Shown: one piece after another, positions 7,077-15,018 of the stretch
Numbering within the stretch: position 1 is the first letter of the stretch
Layout: every line of letters begins with the position of its first letter
Source of the DNA: an uncultured Prevotella sp.
GTDB taxonomy: Bacteria; Bacteroidota; Bacteroidia; Bacteroidales; Bacteroidaceae
DNA length: 18,539 bases
Direction: 5' to 3'
Assembly: GCA_937898715.1 (NCBI GenBank)
Contig: CALEKA010000033.1
Location: 1 to 18,539, forward strand
Position numbers and translations under genes: made by a program
The notes under the pieces: model-generated
The model's database searches: none
Told to the model about the DNA's origin: nothing
What the model saw: the letters and a program-made list of their open reading frames with translations, nothing else

Positions 7077-7598
7077 ATGAAAAAAACTTCTATCGAGACC
7101 CTCGCTCGCGAGGATGCTTTCCATCTTATTGGTAAGGAGTGGATGCTCATCACAGCGGGCACAATGGATAAACACAACATGATGACTGCCTCTTGGGGCG
7201 GCATTGGCTGGCTTTGGAACAAGCCCGTGGCTTTCATCTTCGTGCGTCCAGAACGATTCACTTATCCCATGATCGAGGAGAACGAGCACCTTACACTTTC
7301 TTTCCTGGGTAACGACGAAAAGATGCGCGAGATATATAACTTCTGTGGTTCAAAGTCGGGTCGCGACTTCGACAAAACGCGCGAAACGGGACTCACTCCC
7401 GTACAGACAGAGCATGGAGCTGTAGGCTTTGCTGAATCTCGCCTCACCATTGAGGGCCGAAAGATGTTCCGCAGCGAATTCAAGCCCGAACAATTCCTCG
7501 ACAAGGAGGCTCTTGAGCGTTGGTACAACGATAAGCCAGGTGGCTCGCTCCATACGATGTACATCGTAGAGATTGAAGGTGTTTACGTGAAGGAGTAA
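7077..7598 (+). CDS. Flavin reductase-like domain protein
   Basis: This 173-residue protein belongs to the flavin reductase-like (flavoredoxin) group of FMN-binding split-barrel proteins. These bind FMN and move electrons between NAD(P)H or partner proteins and flavins in the cytoplasm. The N-terminal part shows the expected pattern, MLITAGTMDKHNMMTASWGG (23-42) followed by VAFIFVRPERFTY, which forms the FMN phosphate and ring pocket in relatives. Length is normal for the short Bacteroidetes form, and there is no signal peptide. It is divergent from the beta-barrel gene and appears to be a single-gene unit, ended about 100 bases later by the hairpin at 7699-7731. The physiological substrate cannot be inferred. 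Confidence 0.88.
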   Translation: MKKTSIETLAREDAFHLIGKEWMLITAGTMDKHNMMTASWGGIGWLWNKPVAFIFVRPERFTYPMIEENEHLTLSFLGNDEKMREIYNFCGSKSGRDFDKTRETGLTPVQTEHGAVGFAESRLTIEGRKMFRSEFKPEQFLDKEALERWYNDKPGGSLHTMYIVEIEGVYVKE

Positions 7599-7611
7599 GA
7601 GCTTTTACAAA

Positions 7612-7731
7612 CAACGTTTTCTCTATCTTTACCTCATAGGCATTTAATTGGAAATGCACATTTTGGTTTCAGACAGAGATAATAGATAGCTGATTAGGGC
7701 AGGATTCCTCGTTTGGAATTCTGCTTTTTTA
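7612..7731 (+). repeat. Intergenic repeat with terminator, left copy (A)
   Basis: This block aligns with 11725-11843. Both begin with a CTCT-containing T-rich word (GTTTTCTCT), share GGCAT and TTTC words in the middle, and end with ATTAGGGCNGGATTCCTC followed by TTGGAATTC and a T-run. Divergence is higher in the centre, where gaps of about 10 bases are needed. The two copies flank the MACPF gene pair in the same orientation. Confidence 0.6.
7699..7731 (+). terminator. Rho-independent terminator after the flavin reductase gene
   Basis: GCAGGATTCC and GGAATTCTGC pair over 10 positions (one G-T) around a 6-base loop, followed by TTTTTT. It terminates plus-strand transcription from the flavin reductase-like gene. 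The same hairpin, with a compensatory A-T to T-A change, ends the copy at 11810-11843. Confidence 0.8.
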
Positions 7732-8012
7732 TTTCTTTTGCTTTGACTGATTATATCCAACAACTATCAACGATAGATACACATTTATGTAGACAACAAT
7801 ACAATTTCTTCAGAAGTATTTGTAAAAAAACATTCTACAATTTGGTCAATTCACTTTTTATAGTGATTTTTGCAAACTACGAAGGCAAAATGAGTAACAC
7901 ACTTTTTTATTAAGATTTAAGGGAATAATTTAGAGGTTGCGTCGTATTGACTACCTAACAAGAAAATACGCCCTTAACACTTGTCACAAAACATCCACCA
8001 GAAATCAAGCTT
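7732..8012 (+). other. A/T-rich leader region of the MACPF gene
   Basis: No gene is supported here. A short frame through 7713-7913 starts inside the terminator and has the composition of random A/T-rich DNA. A possible promoter lies at 7841-7872. A leader of about 130 bases would then precede the MACPF start codon. Confidence 0.5.
7841..7872 (+). promoter_or_regulatory. Possible promoter of the MACPF gene
   Basis: TTTG (7841-7844) is followed after 20 bases by GATTTTTG (7865-7872), one mismatch from TAnnTTTG. The predicted start is near 7879. This is the best candidate in the spacer but is not conclusive. Confidence 0.35.
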
Positions 8013-10166
8013 ATGAAAAGAATCTACTACCCCTTAGTAACATCGCTGCTATGTTGCTCAGTCATAGTATCGTGTAGCGACGATAATTTAGCAGAGCAAA
8101 GTAGCACTGCGATAGCATTATTGGACTCGAACAAAGACCTCACTTATGGCAACAATCTGGTAATTGCACAAGCAGACTCGCTCAAGGAACAGCTTATTCC
8201 CTTAAACGTCAGTTCCCCCGTTGAAGTTGAAAGCCACAATGGCATTGTCTCCTTTGATTGCGTAAAAAAGGACGGAAAGTATTATTTAAGTCCGAAAATG
8301 TTGCAAAAGCAAACCGAGCCCTCAGTGCTTGACAAAGTAACCATTAAAGTGCCCGGCAATGATAGTTACACAAAAGAACTTTATGTGTCAGTACGCGAGC
8401 CATCCATTTTGACTCGCAGCACCAATGATACAGAAGAAGCACTTAAGCATCGCGTAGGGCAAATTTTCAGAAATGGCGTTTTCCCCTCATACGGCATAGG
8501 CGAGATGGTGCCACGCTACTTAGCACTCGACCCCGTAGTTGAAAATTATGTACAACCCATCTACTCCTTTCAACCACAGACTGTCTTTGACGAAACTTCA
8601 GCCAACTCTATTGAAGAAGCCAATGAAAAATGGGGCTTGAAAATAGGAGTTAACAACATCCCAGTAGGTTCAGCGGGCACCGTAAGCGGCTCATTGGGCT
8701 ATACCTCTGAGACTTCCAAAAAGTACAATTATCAGTACTACATCCGCACCCGTAATTACGAGTGTGCAGCAGCATCTATTGATATTAAAATGGACAGCAT
8801 CGGAAAGTACTTATCACCTAATCTAAATCGTATACTCAACACCGAGGACTACGACAAAGAACTCTATCCCAATACACCTGAAGGTATCTACAACATTCTC
8901 GACCACTACGGACTCTATCTTCCCACTTATTGCATTTTAGGCGCACGAGCCACCTATATACTATCCAAAAAACAAGATCTAGAAACATCAAGCAGCAGCT
9001 GGGCAGCTGAAATAACAGGTTCTATTAACAAAGGGAAGAAAAAGGCCGAAGACATACTTAATTTGAACGAAGATCAACTCGCTGCTTACAAATATGCCAG
9101 CGAAGGAGCCCCCAGCGCAAGTGCATCCTTTAATTACAGCAATTCCGAGCTGGCACAACAAACCGACATGAGCATTAAGTTCACGCTGATAGGCGGTAAC
9201 TATGCTACAGCAAAAAGTACTGAAGAATTCTCTGCTGGTAACGATCCCGCGAATTGGGCTGCATTAGCTTATTCTGGTAAGGGACAGAAGGCTGAATTAT
9301 ATCCCCTTTACGACTTGGTGGTAGATAAGAACTCTACTCGTTACAAAATGCTCAAGCAGTACATTGATGGCGACTCCAAAAGCATTGAGGCCTATTATAA
9401 GCACCGCAAAGAATTCCTTGAAAAGCCAGAAGCCACACACTGGGTGTTGGCAGGTTTAATGCTGAGAGTCTGCCCCAATGGCACCGACATAGCCCCCATC
9501 AAAGCGAAATGTGCAGATGGCGTTGAACGTATATTCTACCCTATGACATTCAACCGCTACCCCAAAAGAGGCGGTGCATACGATGTAGGCGATCAAGGCA
9601 AAGTATTCGATTCTCAAAATTCAGCTTTTGGTCGGTGCGTTCGCAGGCGTATGCATGTATGGTATTATGCTTTGGCACTTCATAGCGACTGCCCTGGCAT
9701 AAAAGGCATTCGCTTTGTAGAAGATGGTAAAGAATATACTGGTTTTAAGAGCATGATGCCCCAAAATGCCAATACGGGCGATGGCTGGCAGTGTAGTACA
9801 GATGACTACGTGCTCGTGGTCGACCCAATCGATAAGAACGATAAGACTACAACACCTATCACCTCTTTTGCCTTGACTGATGACGAGGGCAACGTGTTAG
9901 CCTCATCAGGCGGCACAGAATATGGCGAGAGCCCTATGTATAGTAAAAACTTCAAATCTTTCTGGTTGGATAAAGAAAATGAGAAGTACCGCACACGCAA
10001 TGGAGCAAAGAATCCTACAAAATGTGGCATCTACCTCCTGCATTGGATACATCAACCCGACTATTTGAATTACATGTATTCTACCCAGCCGCTTTTGCTC
10101 GATCATAAAGCAGAAAACAACTACCAGATAGAGCATCCCATCAACATGAGAAAGAGCGCCTACTAA
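8013..10166 (+). CDS. MACPF-domain lipoprotein, candidate antibacterial pore-former
   Basis: This 717-residue protein begins with a lipoprotein signal (SLLCCSVIVSC, lipidated Cys21), so it is probably surface-anchored or released in vesicles. Residues 22-130 form a beta-rich module ahead of the MACPF domain. The MACPF domain spans about 145-475. The signature region HYGLYLPTYCILGA (298-311) aligns with the family pattern Y-G-T-H-F...GG but has lost the T-H and the second glycine. The later block W415...AELYPLYDLV (428-437) is typical of MACPF ends. A C-terminal domain (about 480-700) has six cysteines (487, 500, 542, 560, 594, 671) and an RRR stretch, and probably binds a target. Known Bacteroidales MACPF proteins include BSAP toxins that kill related strains and uncharacterised homologues, so killing is inference. 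The gene lies between repeat copies A and B, 117 bases before a secreted partner. Confidence 0.82.
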   Translation: MKRIYYPLVTSLLCCSVIVSCSDDNLAEQSSTAIALLDSNKDLTYGNNLVIAQADSLKEQLIPLNVSSPVEVESHNGIVSFDCVKKDGKYYLSPKMLQKQTEPSVLDKVTIKVPGNDSYTKELYVSVREPSILTRSTNDTEEALKHRVGQIFRNGVFPSYGIGEMVPRYLALDPVVENYVQPIYSFQPQTVFDETSANSIEEANEKWGLKIGVNNIPVGSAGTVSGSLGYTSETSKKYNYQYYIRTRNYECAAASIDIKMDSIGKYLSPNLNRILNTEDYDKELYPNTPEGIYNILDHYGLYLPTYCILGARATYILSKKQDLETSSSSWAAEITGSINKGKKKAEDILNLNEDQLAAYKYASEGAPSASASFNYSNSELAQQTDMSIKFTLIGGNYATAKSTEEFSAGNDPANWAALAYSGKGQKAELYPLYDLVVDKNSTRYKMLKQYIDGDSKSIEAYYKHRKEFLEKPEATHWVLAGLMLRVCPNGTDIAPIKAKCADGVERIFYPMTFNRYPKRGGAYDVGDQGKVFDSQNSAFGRCVRRRMHVWYYALALHSDCPGIKGIRFVEDGKEYTGFKSMMPQNANTGDGWQCSTDDYVLVVDPIDKNDKTTTPITSFALTDDEGNVLASSGGTEYGESPMYSKNFKSFWLDKENEKYRTRNGAKNPTKCGIYLLHWIHQPDYLNYMYSTQPLLLDHKAENNYQIEHPINMRKSAY

Positions 10167-10216
10167 ATAAGAATAAGGAGGTGGAGGTGTAAAGGTACAA
10201 ATAAGGTATATGTATA

Positions 10217-10224
10217 TACTTTTG
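10217..10224 (+). promoter_or_regulatory. -7 box before the sorting-domain protein
   Basis: TACTTTTG is an exact TAnnTTTG match and predicts a transcript start near 10231, about 53 bases before the start codon. No TTTG box is seen 19-20 bases upstream. The second gene may therefore be expressed separately as well as by read-through from the MACPF gene. Confidence 0.4.
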
Positions 10225-10283
10225 CTTTTTCCTCTTTGCTCCAAAGTTACCAAATCTCTCCCACAAAAAAAGGATTTTATATC

Positions 10284-11687
10284 ATGATACGATTAAAATA
10301 TATGCTTGCGCCAGCCATTATATTCTGTTGTGCCCCTGCCCTTCAGGCCACAACATCTCCGTTGGACCCTATAATCGTTGGTCAAAACCACTCTCCCCGT
10401 AAAAAGAATTTGGGTAAGTCTAACATCCAACGTCTTAATAATGAAATAGAAAAAGCCCTTACAACATACAATAAACAAAGCTCGGCGATCAACGAGAACA
10501 GAGTTGACAGCATCATTTATAAGGCTGACGGCAATGCTACAAAGACCATTTACACCTACGATAAAGAAGGTAATATAGTTACGGAAACAGAATATTTCAA
10601 GTCGTCAACGAGCAACGCTTACATACAATCATCGTCCGTTTACTATGGTCCTGGTGGTGACAAATGCCCCACTTATACAATTGTTACCCAAAATGATGAC
10701 AATGATGCACTAAGGACTCGTTACGAATATGATTGGACTCAATACGCACCAATAGACGACAAGGTGAATCCATCTCCATGGGATCACAGTACCCTCGTGC
10801 AAGAAGAGGTAAATGGACAGTGGAAGACCCTACGGGCATGCACTCCAGAGTTTAAAGACGGAAGGCTCATGTCGCTCACCTATGAGAAACTAAATGACGT
10901 TGATGTGCTTGAAAAGGCCTATCATATGGTTTATCAATATGATAGCGAGGGCAAACTCGTCAAAATAAATTACAAAGACTATACAAAAGACGAATCCACT
11001 ACTTACGACATTAATTACACCGACGATGGCAAATTGCTGCGCTATGGTTTTGAGAACGGTACGTGGTATGCACAATATGAGTATAACGATGATAAATCGT
11101 ATACTTACACCGAGCACGACTGCAGCAATGGAAACGATATAATTGACTACTCTCTGAAGTATGATTTTGTAAAAGACACACCATTCGACTTTGAAGATAA
11201 TCAAGAATGGTCGCGCATTACGGAGACGAACCACGATGAGCAAGGCAATGTGACAACTTCTGAGGTGACGATGACCTCATTTAACGATAAAATTACGTAC
11301 TTTGTGGTGTACACGTTAAACAGCGATGATACCCTATGCGATATGATGGGTGCCACCATAAAGGACGACGACGATAATATCTACGTAGATTATTATAAAT
11401 ACGATGATAAGGAGAACCAAATTGAATGGGGCTCATATAGGCAAACAACTGAATTCATCGACACTTACACCAAGCGCAACACTTTTTATGACGAAAATGG
11501 ATTGGCGTATTCTGACCAATACACTTACTATCATAATCCTGACATCGCAGCGGTGCGAACTATTACCGATATGCCATCTGATAGTACTTCTCAACGCATT
11601 TTCGATATATCCGGACGCATCACTCATCAAAAGTCAGGCCTCATCATTATAAATGGCAAAAAGATGTTCATACGCTCACAACATTAA
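10284..11687 (+). CDS. Secreted repeat protein with type IX-like sorting domain
   Basis: I start this at the ATG at 10284 (467 residues) because AAAAGGA lies 9 bases before it and a signal peptide (MIRLKYMLAPAIIFCCAPALQA) follows. The frame opens earlier at 10236, but that would bury the signal. The mature protein is rich in Tyr, Asp and Thr and contains recurring short units such as YTYDKEGNI, YQYDSEGKL, NYTDDGKLL, NHDEQGNV and YDENGL. These resemble the beta-hairpins of YD/Rhs repeats, though without the long regular array of true Rhs proteins. The last 32 residues (IFDISGRI...KSGLIIINGKKMFIRS) match the pattern of type IX secretion C-terminal sorting domains (xxDxxGR...GxYxxxGKK). It should be exported and perhaps surface-anchored. 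It follows the MACPF gene by 117 bases, so the two may work together. The function is unknown. Confidence 0.72.
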   Translation: MIRLKYMLAPAIIFCCAPALQATTSPLDPIIVGQNHSPRKKNLGKSNIQRLNNEIEKALTTYNKQSSAINENRVDSIIYKADGNATKTIYTYDKEGNIVTETEYFKSSTSNAYIQSSSVYYGPGGDKCPTYTIVTQNDDNDALRTRYEYDWTQYAPIDDKVNPSPWDHSTLVQEEVNGQWKTLRACTPEFKDGRLMSLTYEKLNDVDVLEKAYHMVYQYDSEGKLVKINYKDYTKDESTTYDINYTDDGKLLRYGFENGTWYAQYEYNDDKSYTYTEHDCSNGNDIIDYSLKYDFVKDTPFDFEDNQEWSRITETNHDEQGNVTTSEVTMTSFNDKITYFVVYTLNSDDTLCDMMGATIKDDDDNIYVDYYKYDDKENQIEWGSYRQTTEFIDTYTKRNTFYDENGLAYSDQYTYYHNPDIAAVRTITDMPSDSTSQRIFDISGRITHQKSGLIIINGKKMFIRSQH

Positions 11688-11724
11688 CCTATACACCACA
11701 TCACTAACTCTTTACTATCACTAA

Positions 11725-11843
11725 AAGTTTTCTCTAAAGAAAGTCTTCTTTATCTCGTGGGCATGTGATAAAGTATTCACATCTTAATTTCTGAAAGGAC
11801 AACATTAGGGCTGGATTCCTCACTTGGAATTCAGCCTTTTTTA
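11725..11843 (+). repeat. Intergenic repeat with terminator, right copy (B)
   Basis: This is the same-orientation partner of 7612-7731. Its first 41 bases are almost identical to the minus strand of 451-409. It starts 37 bases after the stop of the sorting-domain gene and ends with the terminator hairpin. Copies A and B bracket the two-gene accessory block. Confidence 0.65.
11810..11843 (+). terminator. Rho-independent terminator after the sorting-domain gene
   Basis: GGCTGGATTCC pairs with GGAATTCAGCC over 11 positions (one G-T) around the loop TCACTT, followed by TTTTTT. It ends the MACPF-partner transcript about 125 bases beyond the stop codon. Confidence 0.8.
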
Positions 11844-11897
11844 GATAGTATGTAACGCACAATTCATTACGGCTGAATTTATAGAACCACTTTAATC

Positions 11898-11948
11898 GAA
11901 AGCGGAGAGGTGCTATCCCCGTGTATGGGATTGAGCACCTCTCCGCTT
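11898..11948. terminator. 16-bp-stem hairpin between convergent genes
   Basis: AAAGCGGAGAGGTGCT (11898-11913) pairs perfectly with AGCACCTCTCCGCTTT (11933-11948). The loop can form an extra ATCCC/GGGAT helix. It lies 53 bases beyond the stop of the minus-strand nucleotidyltransferase gene and most likely terminates it. T-runs on both sides are short. Confidence 0.65.
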
Positions 11949-12001
11949 TATCTGTCTGTGCGGAAACCGCAATGCTGCGATTTCGGGGGTGAGACGTTGG
12001 T

Positions 12002-12913
12002 TTAAAACATCTTCTCGGGATATACGCCTTCGTCGCTGAGCTTCTGGAACTTCTCAACAACGCCCGGACGATCCTCGGGATAAGTTACGCCGAACCACTT
12101 AGAAGTAGTGTCGAGCACTTCGCAAGTAGCTACGCCGTCCTTGATGAGCTTATCTACCATCAAGGGGATGAAGAATTCACTCTTAGGATTCTCCATGTTC
12201 TTCGGATCTGAAAGGAAGGTCTTGAAGAATTCGTTGCTGTGCTTGAAGTAGTCGGGAGTGAAGCCCCAGAAGTTCATTGAAACGGGAGTATTGTCGGGAA
12301 TAGATACCCATTCATCGTCGTCGCCAAGATACTTCACTACGCCGTCGAAGCGCTGAATCTTAGTGCGTTCTACTACGGAGGTCAGGTGGTGGTTAGCATC
12401 GTTTTCGCAAACGCCACGGCTTACCGTACCGCTGTCAGAGAGCGTATTGCCTACGCGGAAGCCTACCATAGCATATTTGCCGGTGCTGCCTTCGGGGAGT
12501 TCTGAGAGCCACTTGCCCATTACTTGGAAAGCATCGCGATCATAGAAGTCGTCGCAGTTGATTACAGCGAAAGGCTCGTTGATTACGCTTTCACCCATCA
12601 TCAAGGCGTGGTTAGTACCCCAAGGCTTTGTGCGGCCTTCGGGACAAGTAAATCCTTCGGGGAGTGCGTCGAGGCTCTGGAACACGAGTTCGCAAGGAAT
12701 GTGGCCTTCATACTTAGAAAGCACGATACGACGGAAGTCGTCTTCGAAGTCCTTACGGATTACGAATACGAGTTTGCCGAATCCAGCGTGAATAGCGTCA
12801 TAGATAGAATAGTCCATGATGGTTTCGCCATGAGGACCGAGCTCGTCGAGCTGCTTCAAGCCACCGTAGCGGCTACCCATTCCTGCTGCCAGGAGAAAGA
12901 GTGTAGGTTTCAT
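12002..12913 (-). CDS. Sugar-phosphate nucleotidyltransferase family protein
   Basis: This 303-residue cytoplasmic protein has the GT-A-like NTP-transferase fold. The N terminus LFLLAAGMGSRYGGLKQL (5-22) is the nucleotide-binding loop, in which G-x-G-x-R-x-G contacts the triphosphate. KPWGTNHALM (96-105) and NCDDFY (119-124) match the base-recognition and metal-binding Asp motifs of sugar nucleotidyltransferases. Such enzymes join a sugar phosphate to an NTP to make NDP-sugars for envelope polysaccharide. The length suits a single catalytic domain with no left-handed beta-helix, so it is not GlmU. It has its own promoter (12964-12993) and ends at the hairpin 11898-11948. Which sugar and nucleotide it uses cannot be read here. 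Confidence 0.82.
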   Translation of the reverse strand: MKPTLFLLAAGMGSRYGGLKQLDELGPHGETIMDYSIYDAIHAGFGKLVFVIRKDFEDDFRRIVLSKYEGHIPCELVFQSLDALPEGFTCPEGRTKPWGTNHALMMGESVINEPFAVINCDDFYDRDAFQVMGKWLSELPEGSTGKYAMVGFRVGNTLSDSGTVSRGVCENDANHHLTSVVERTKIQRFDGVVKYLGDDDEWVSIPDNTPVSMNFWGFTPDYFKHSNEFFKTFLSDPKNMENPKSEFFIPLMVDKLIKDGVATCEVLDTTSKWFGVTYPEDRPGVVEKFQKLSDEGVYPEKMF

Positions 12914-12963
12914 TTGATAGAAAGTATATTTTAATGTTGTTAGATGCTCTTGTTATTGCAATG

Positions 12964-12993
12964 CAAAAGTACAATAAAAGCGTGAAATGCAAA
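12964..12993 (-). promoter_or_regulatory. Promoter of the nucleotidyltransferase gene
   Basis: On the minus strand TTTG (12993-12990) is followed after 18 bases by TACTTTTG (12971-12964), an exact match to the Bacteroidetes -33/-7 pattern. The predicted start is near 12957, giving a leader of about 45 bases. Confidence 0.65.
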
Positions 12994-13063
12994 CCATACT
13001 TTGCTATTTTTTGCAAGTCGGGGCAGATAAAGCTATAAAATAAAGTTGTGAGAGCCTCCCGTG

Positions 13064-14977
13064 TCAAGCTTTTTCGGCGGCAGCCTCAGCACAGCGTTCG
13101 CCATCGATAGCTGCGCTCACGATGCCTCCTGCATAGCCTGCTCCCTCGCCACAGGGATAGAGTCCTGCCACTTGTATGTGGGCCAGAGTCTGATGGTCGC
13201 GCAAGATGCGTACGGGAGCAGAAGTACGAGTCTCGATAGCGATGAGCACGGCCTCATTGGTCAAGAATCCGCGGCTCTTGCGTCCGAAAGCGTTGAATCC
13301 ATCGATCAAGCGTGAGCTCACGAAGCGTGGTAGCCAGAAGTGAAGTGGCGATGAGATGAGCCCTGGTGAATAGCTTGACTTGGGCAGATCGTAGCTCAAG
13401 CGACCATTGACGAAGTCGGCCATGCGCTGTGCTGGAGCGGTCTGAGAGCGCCCACCCTGTTGCCACGTGGCCTTCTCGAGTGCCTCTTGGAAGTACATCA
13501 TGCGTAGCGGATTCTTAGGATCATTGATATCCTGGTGTGTTTCGGCGAAAGTGCCATCTGCCATGGCTTCGAGCATGAAGGGAGCGAGTTCGCCATCGAG
13601 GTCTTCGGGACGGGTTTCGACCACCATACCCGAATTGCTCCAAGCGGAGTTGCGGAGCGAAGGGCTCATGCCATTGACCACCACTTGTTGTGGTCCGCTT
13701 GCTGCGGGCACGACGATGCCGCCTGGACACATACAGAAGCTGTACACGCCTCTTCCTCCGCTCTGCATCACGTAGCTATACTCTGCTGCTGGCAGATAGC
13801 GTCCGCGGCCCTCGCGGCTATGATATTGTATCTGATCGATCAGTTCTGAGGGGTGCTCCAAACGTACGCCAACGGCTATTCCTTTCTGTTCGAGTGCAAT
13901 ACCTTGAGCATGGAGATGGCGGTAGACGTCGCGTGCGGAGTGGCCTGTGGCCAAGATGACGGGGCCGTAGAAGGCTTCGCCTGTGTTGCACTCCACGCCC
14001 TTCACCTCTTCGTGTTCAACGATGAGCCGGTCCACACGTGTCTGGAAGTGTACTTCACCACCACAGTCGATGATTTGCTTACGCATATTCTCGATGATGC
14101 GAGGCAAGCGATCAGTGCCAATATGGGGGTGAGCATCGACGAGGATGTCGGGGTTGGCGCCAAACTGACAGAACACGCGTAGTATCTTCTCCACATTGCC
14201 GCGCTTCTTCGATCGGGTGTAGAGTTTTCCATCGGAGTAGGCTCCCGCCCCACCCTCGCCAAAGGAGTAGTTGCTCTCGGCGTCTACGCGATGTTCGCGC
14301 GATATGAGGGCTATGTCTTTGCGGCGCTCGTGCACGTCTTTTCCACGCTCGAGCACGATGGGCTTCTTACCGAGTTCGATCAGTCGCAGTGCGGCAAAGA
14401 GTCCGCCAGGCCCTGCTCCTACCACGACTACGCGCTCTGCGTGGCTCACGTCATGATACTCTATGGGGTCGAAATCCAGTCGTGGCGGTATCTCGTTGAT
14501 AAATGGTTCGAGCGTGAGGTTGACCATTACCGTGCGCTGTCGGGCATCAATGCTGCGCTTGCGAATGCGCAAGGCATTGATTGTGCGCACGTCGATGTGA
14601 AGACTCTCTGCCACGAAGCGTCTCAGACGTTCTTCGTCGTAGGCAATGTCGGGAGTCACACGCAGGGTGATGCTGCGCTCAAGTTTGTCGTACTGAATGG
14701 TGTTCTCCACCGGACGTGGTCCAGCCGTTCGCGGTGCGTACTCTTCACGTGGAGCAAATCCCGTGTGAGGCTGACGATGGTCCTTGTGAGAACGGCGTTC
14801 TTGCTTATTATAAGAAGGCCGAGCTTCGCGCGAAGTCTCTGCAGTGGGTCGTTCGCGTCGTGCTCCCGGCCGTGCGGGACTAAACTTGCGCTTGCCAGCT
14901 TCCGAGGGGCGTCCTCCGCCCACGGCGTTGCGGTTGCGCGGGTTCTGACTGCCTCCGCGCTTATTGTTGTCTCTCAT
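13064..14977 (-). CDS. FAD-dependent dehydrogenase with Arg-rich N-terminal tail
   Basis: This 637-residue protein resembles the COG2509 group of uncharacterised FAD-dependent dehydrogenases. The FAD-binding Rossmann motif is VVVVGAGPGGLFAALRL (183-199), followed by the family block SFGEGGAGAYSDGKLYTR (238-255) and a C-terminal FAD motif LYPCGEGAGYAGGIVSAAID (606-625). Residues about 95-170 form the alpha-beta domain that precedes the flavin domain in this group. Unusually, residues 1-90 are a low-complexity tail with 18 Arg and 5 Lys plus many Gly, Pro, Asn and Ser, which most relatives lack. It must be translated, since the next Met is residue 151, inside the conserved part. It starts 41 bases after the radA stop and is probably co-transcribed with it. 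Substrate unknown. Cytoplasmic. Confidence 0.87.
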   Translation of the reverse strand: MRDNNKRGGSQNPRNRNAVGGGRPSEAGKRKFSPARPGARRERPTAETSREARPSYNKQERRSHKDHRQPHTGFAPREEYAPRTAGPRPVENTIQYDKLERSITLRVTPDIAYDEERLRRFVAESLHIDVRTINALRIRKRSIDARQRTVMVNLTLEPFINEIPPRLDFDPIEYHDVSHAERVVVVGAGPGGLFAALRLIELGKKPIVLERGKDVHERRKDIALISREHRVDAESNYSFGEGGAGAYSDGKLYTRSKKRGNVEKILRVFCQFGANPDILVDAHPHIGTDRLPRIIENMRKQIIDCGGEVHFQTRVDRLIVEHEEVKGVECNTGEAFYGPVILATGHSARDVYRHLHAQGIALEQKGIAVGVRLEHPSELIDQIQYHSREGRGRYLPAAEYSYVMQSGGRGVYSFCMCPGGIVVPAASGPQQVVVNGMSPSLRNSAWSNSGMVVETRPEDLDGELAPFMLEAMADGTFAETHQDINDPKNPLRMMYFQEALEKATWQQGGRSQTAPAQRMADFVNGRLSYDLPKSSYSPGLISSPLHFWLPRFVSSRLIDGFNAFGRKSRGFLTNEAVLIAIETRTSAPVRILRDHQTLAHIQVAGLYPCGEGAGYAGGIVSAAIDGERCAEAAAEKA

Positions 14978-15018
14978 TTTTTTCTGTTTTCTTCATTTGC
15001 TTATATGGAAAGGCCTTC

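Noticed and set aside
7713..7913. 66-codon frame in the MACPF leader
   Set aside because: It starts inside a terminator stem and has an A/T-driven composition (many Phe, Tyr, Asn, Ile). It overlaps the candidate promoter and has no ribosome site.
10236..10283. Upstream start for the sorting-domain protein
   Set aside because: It would add 16 polar residues before a clear signal peptide. The ATG at 10284 has a better ribosome site and gives a normal signal.
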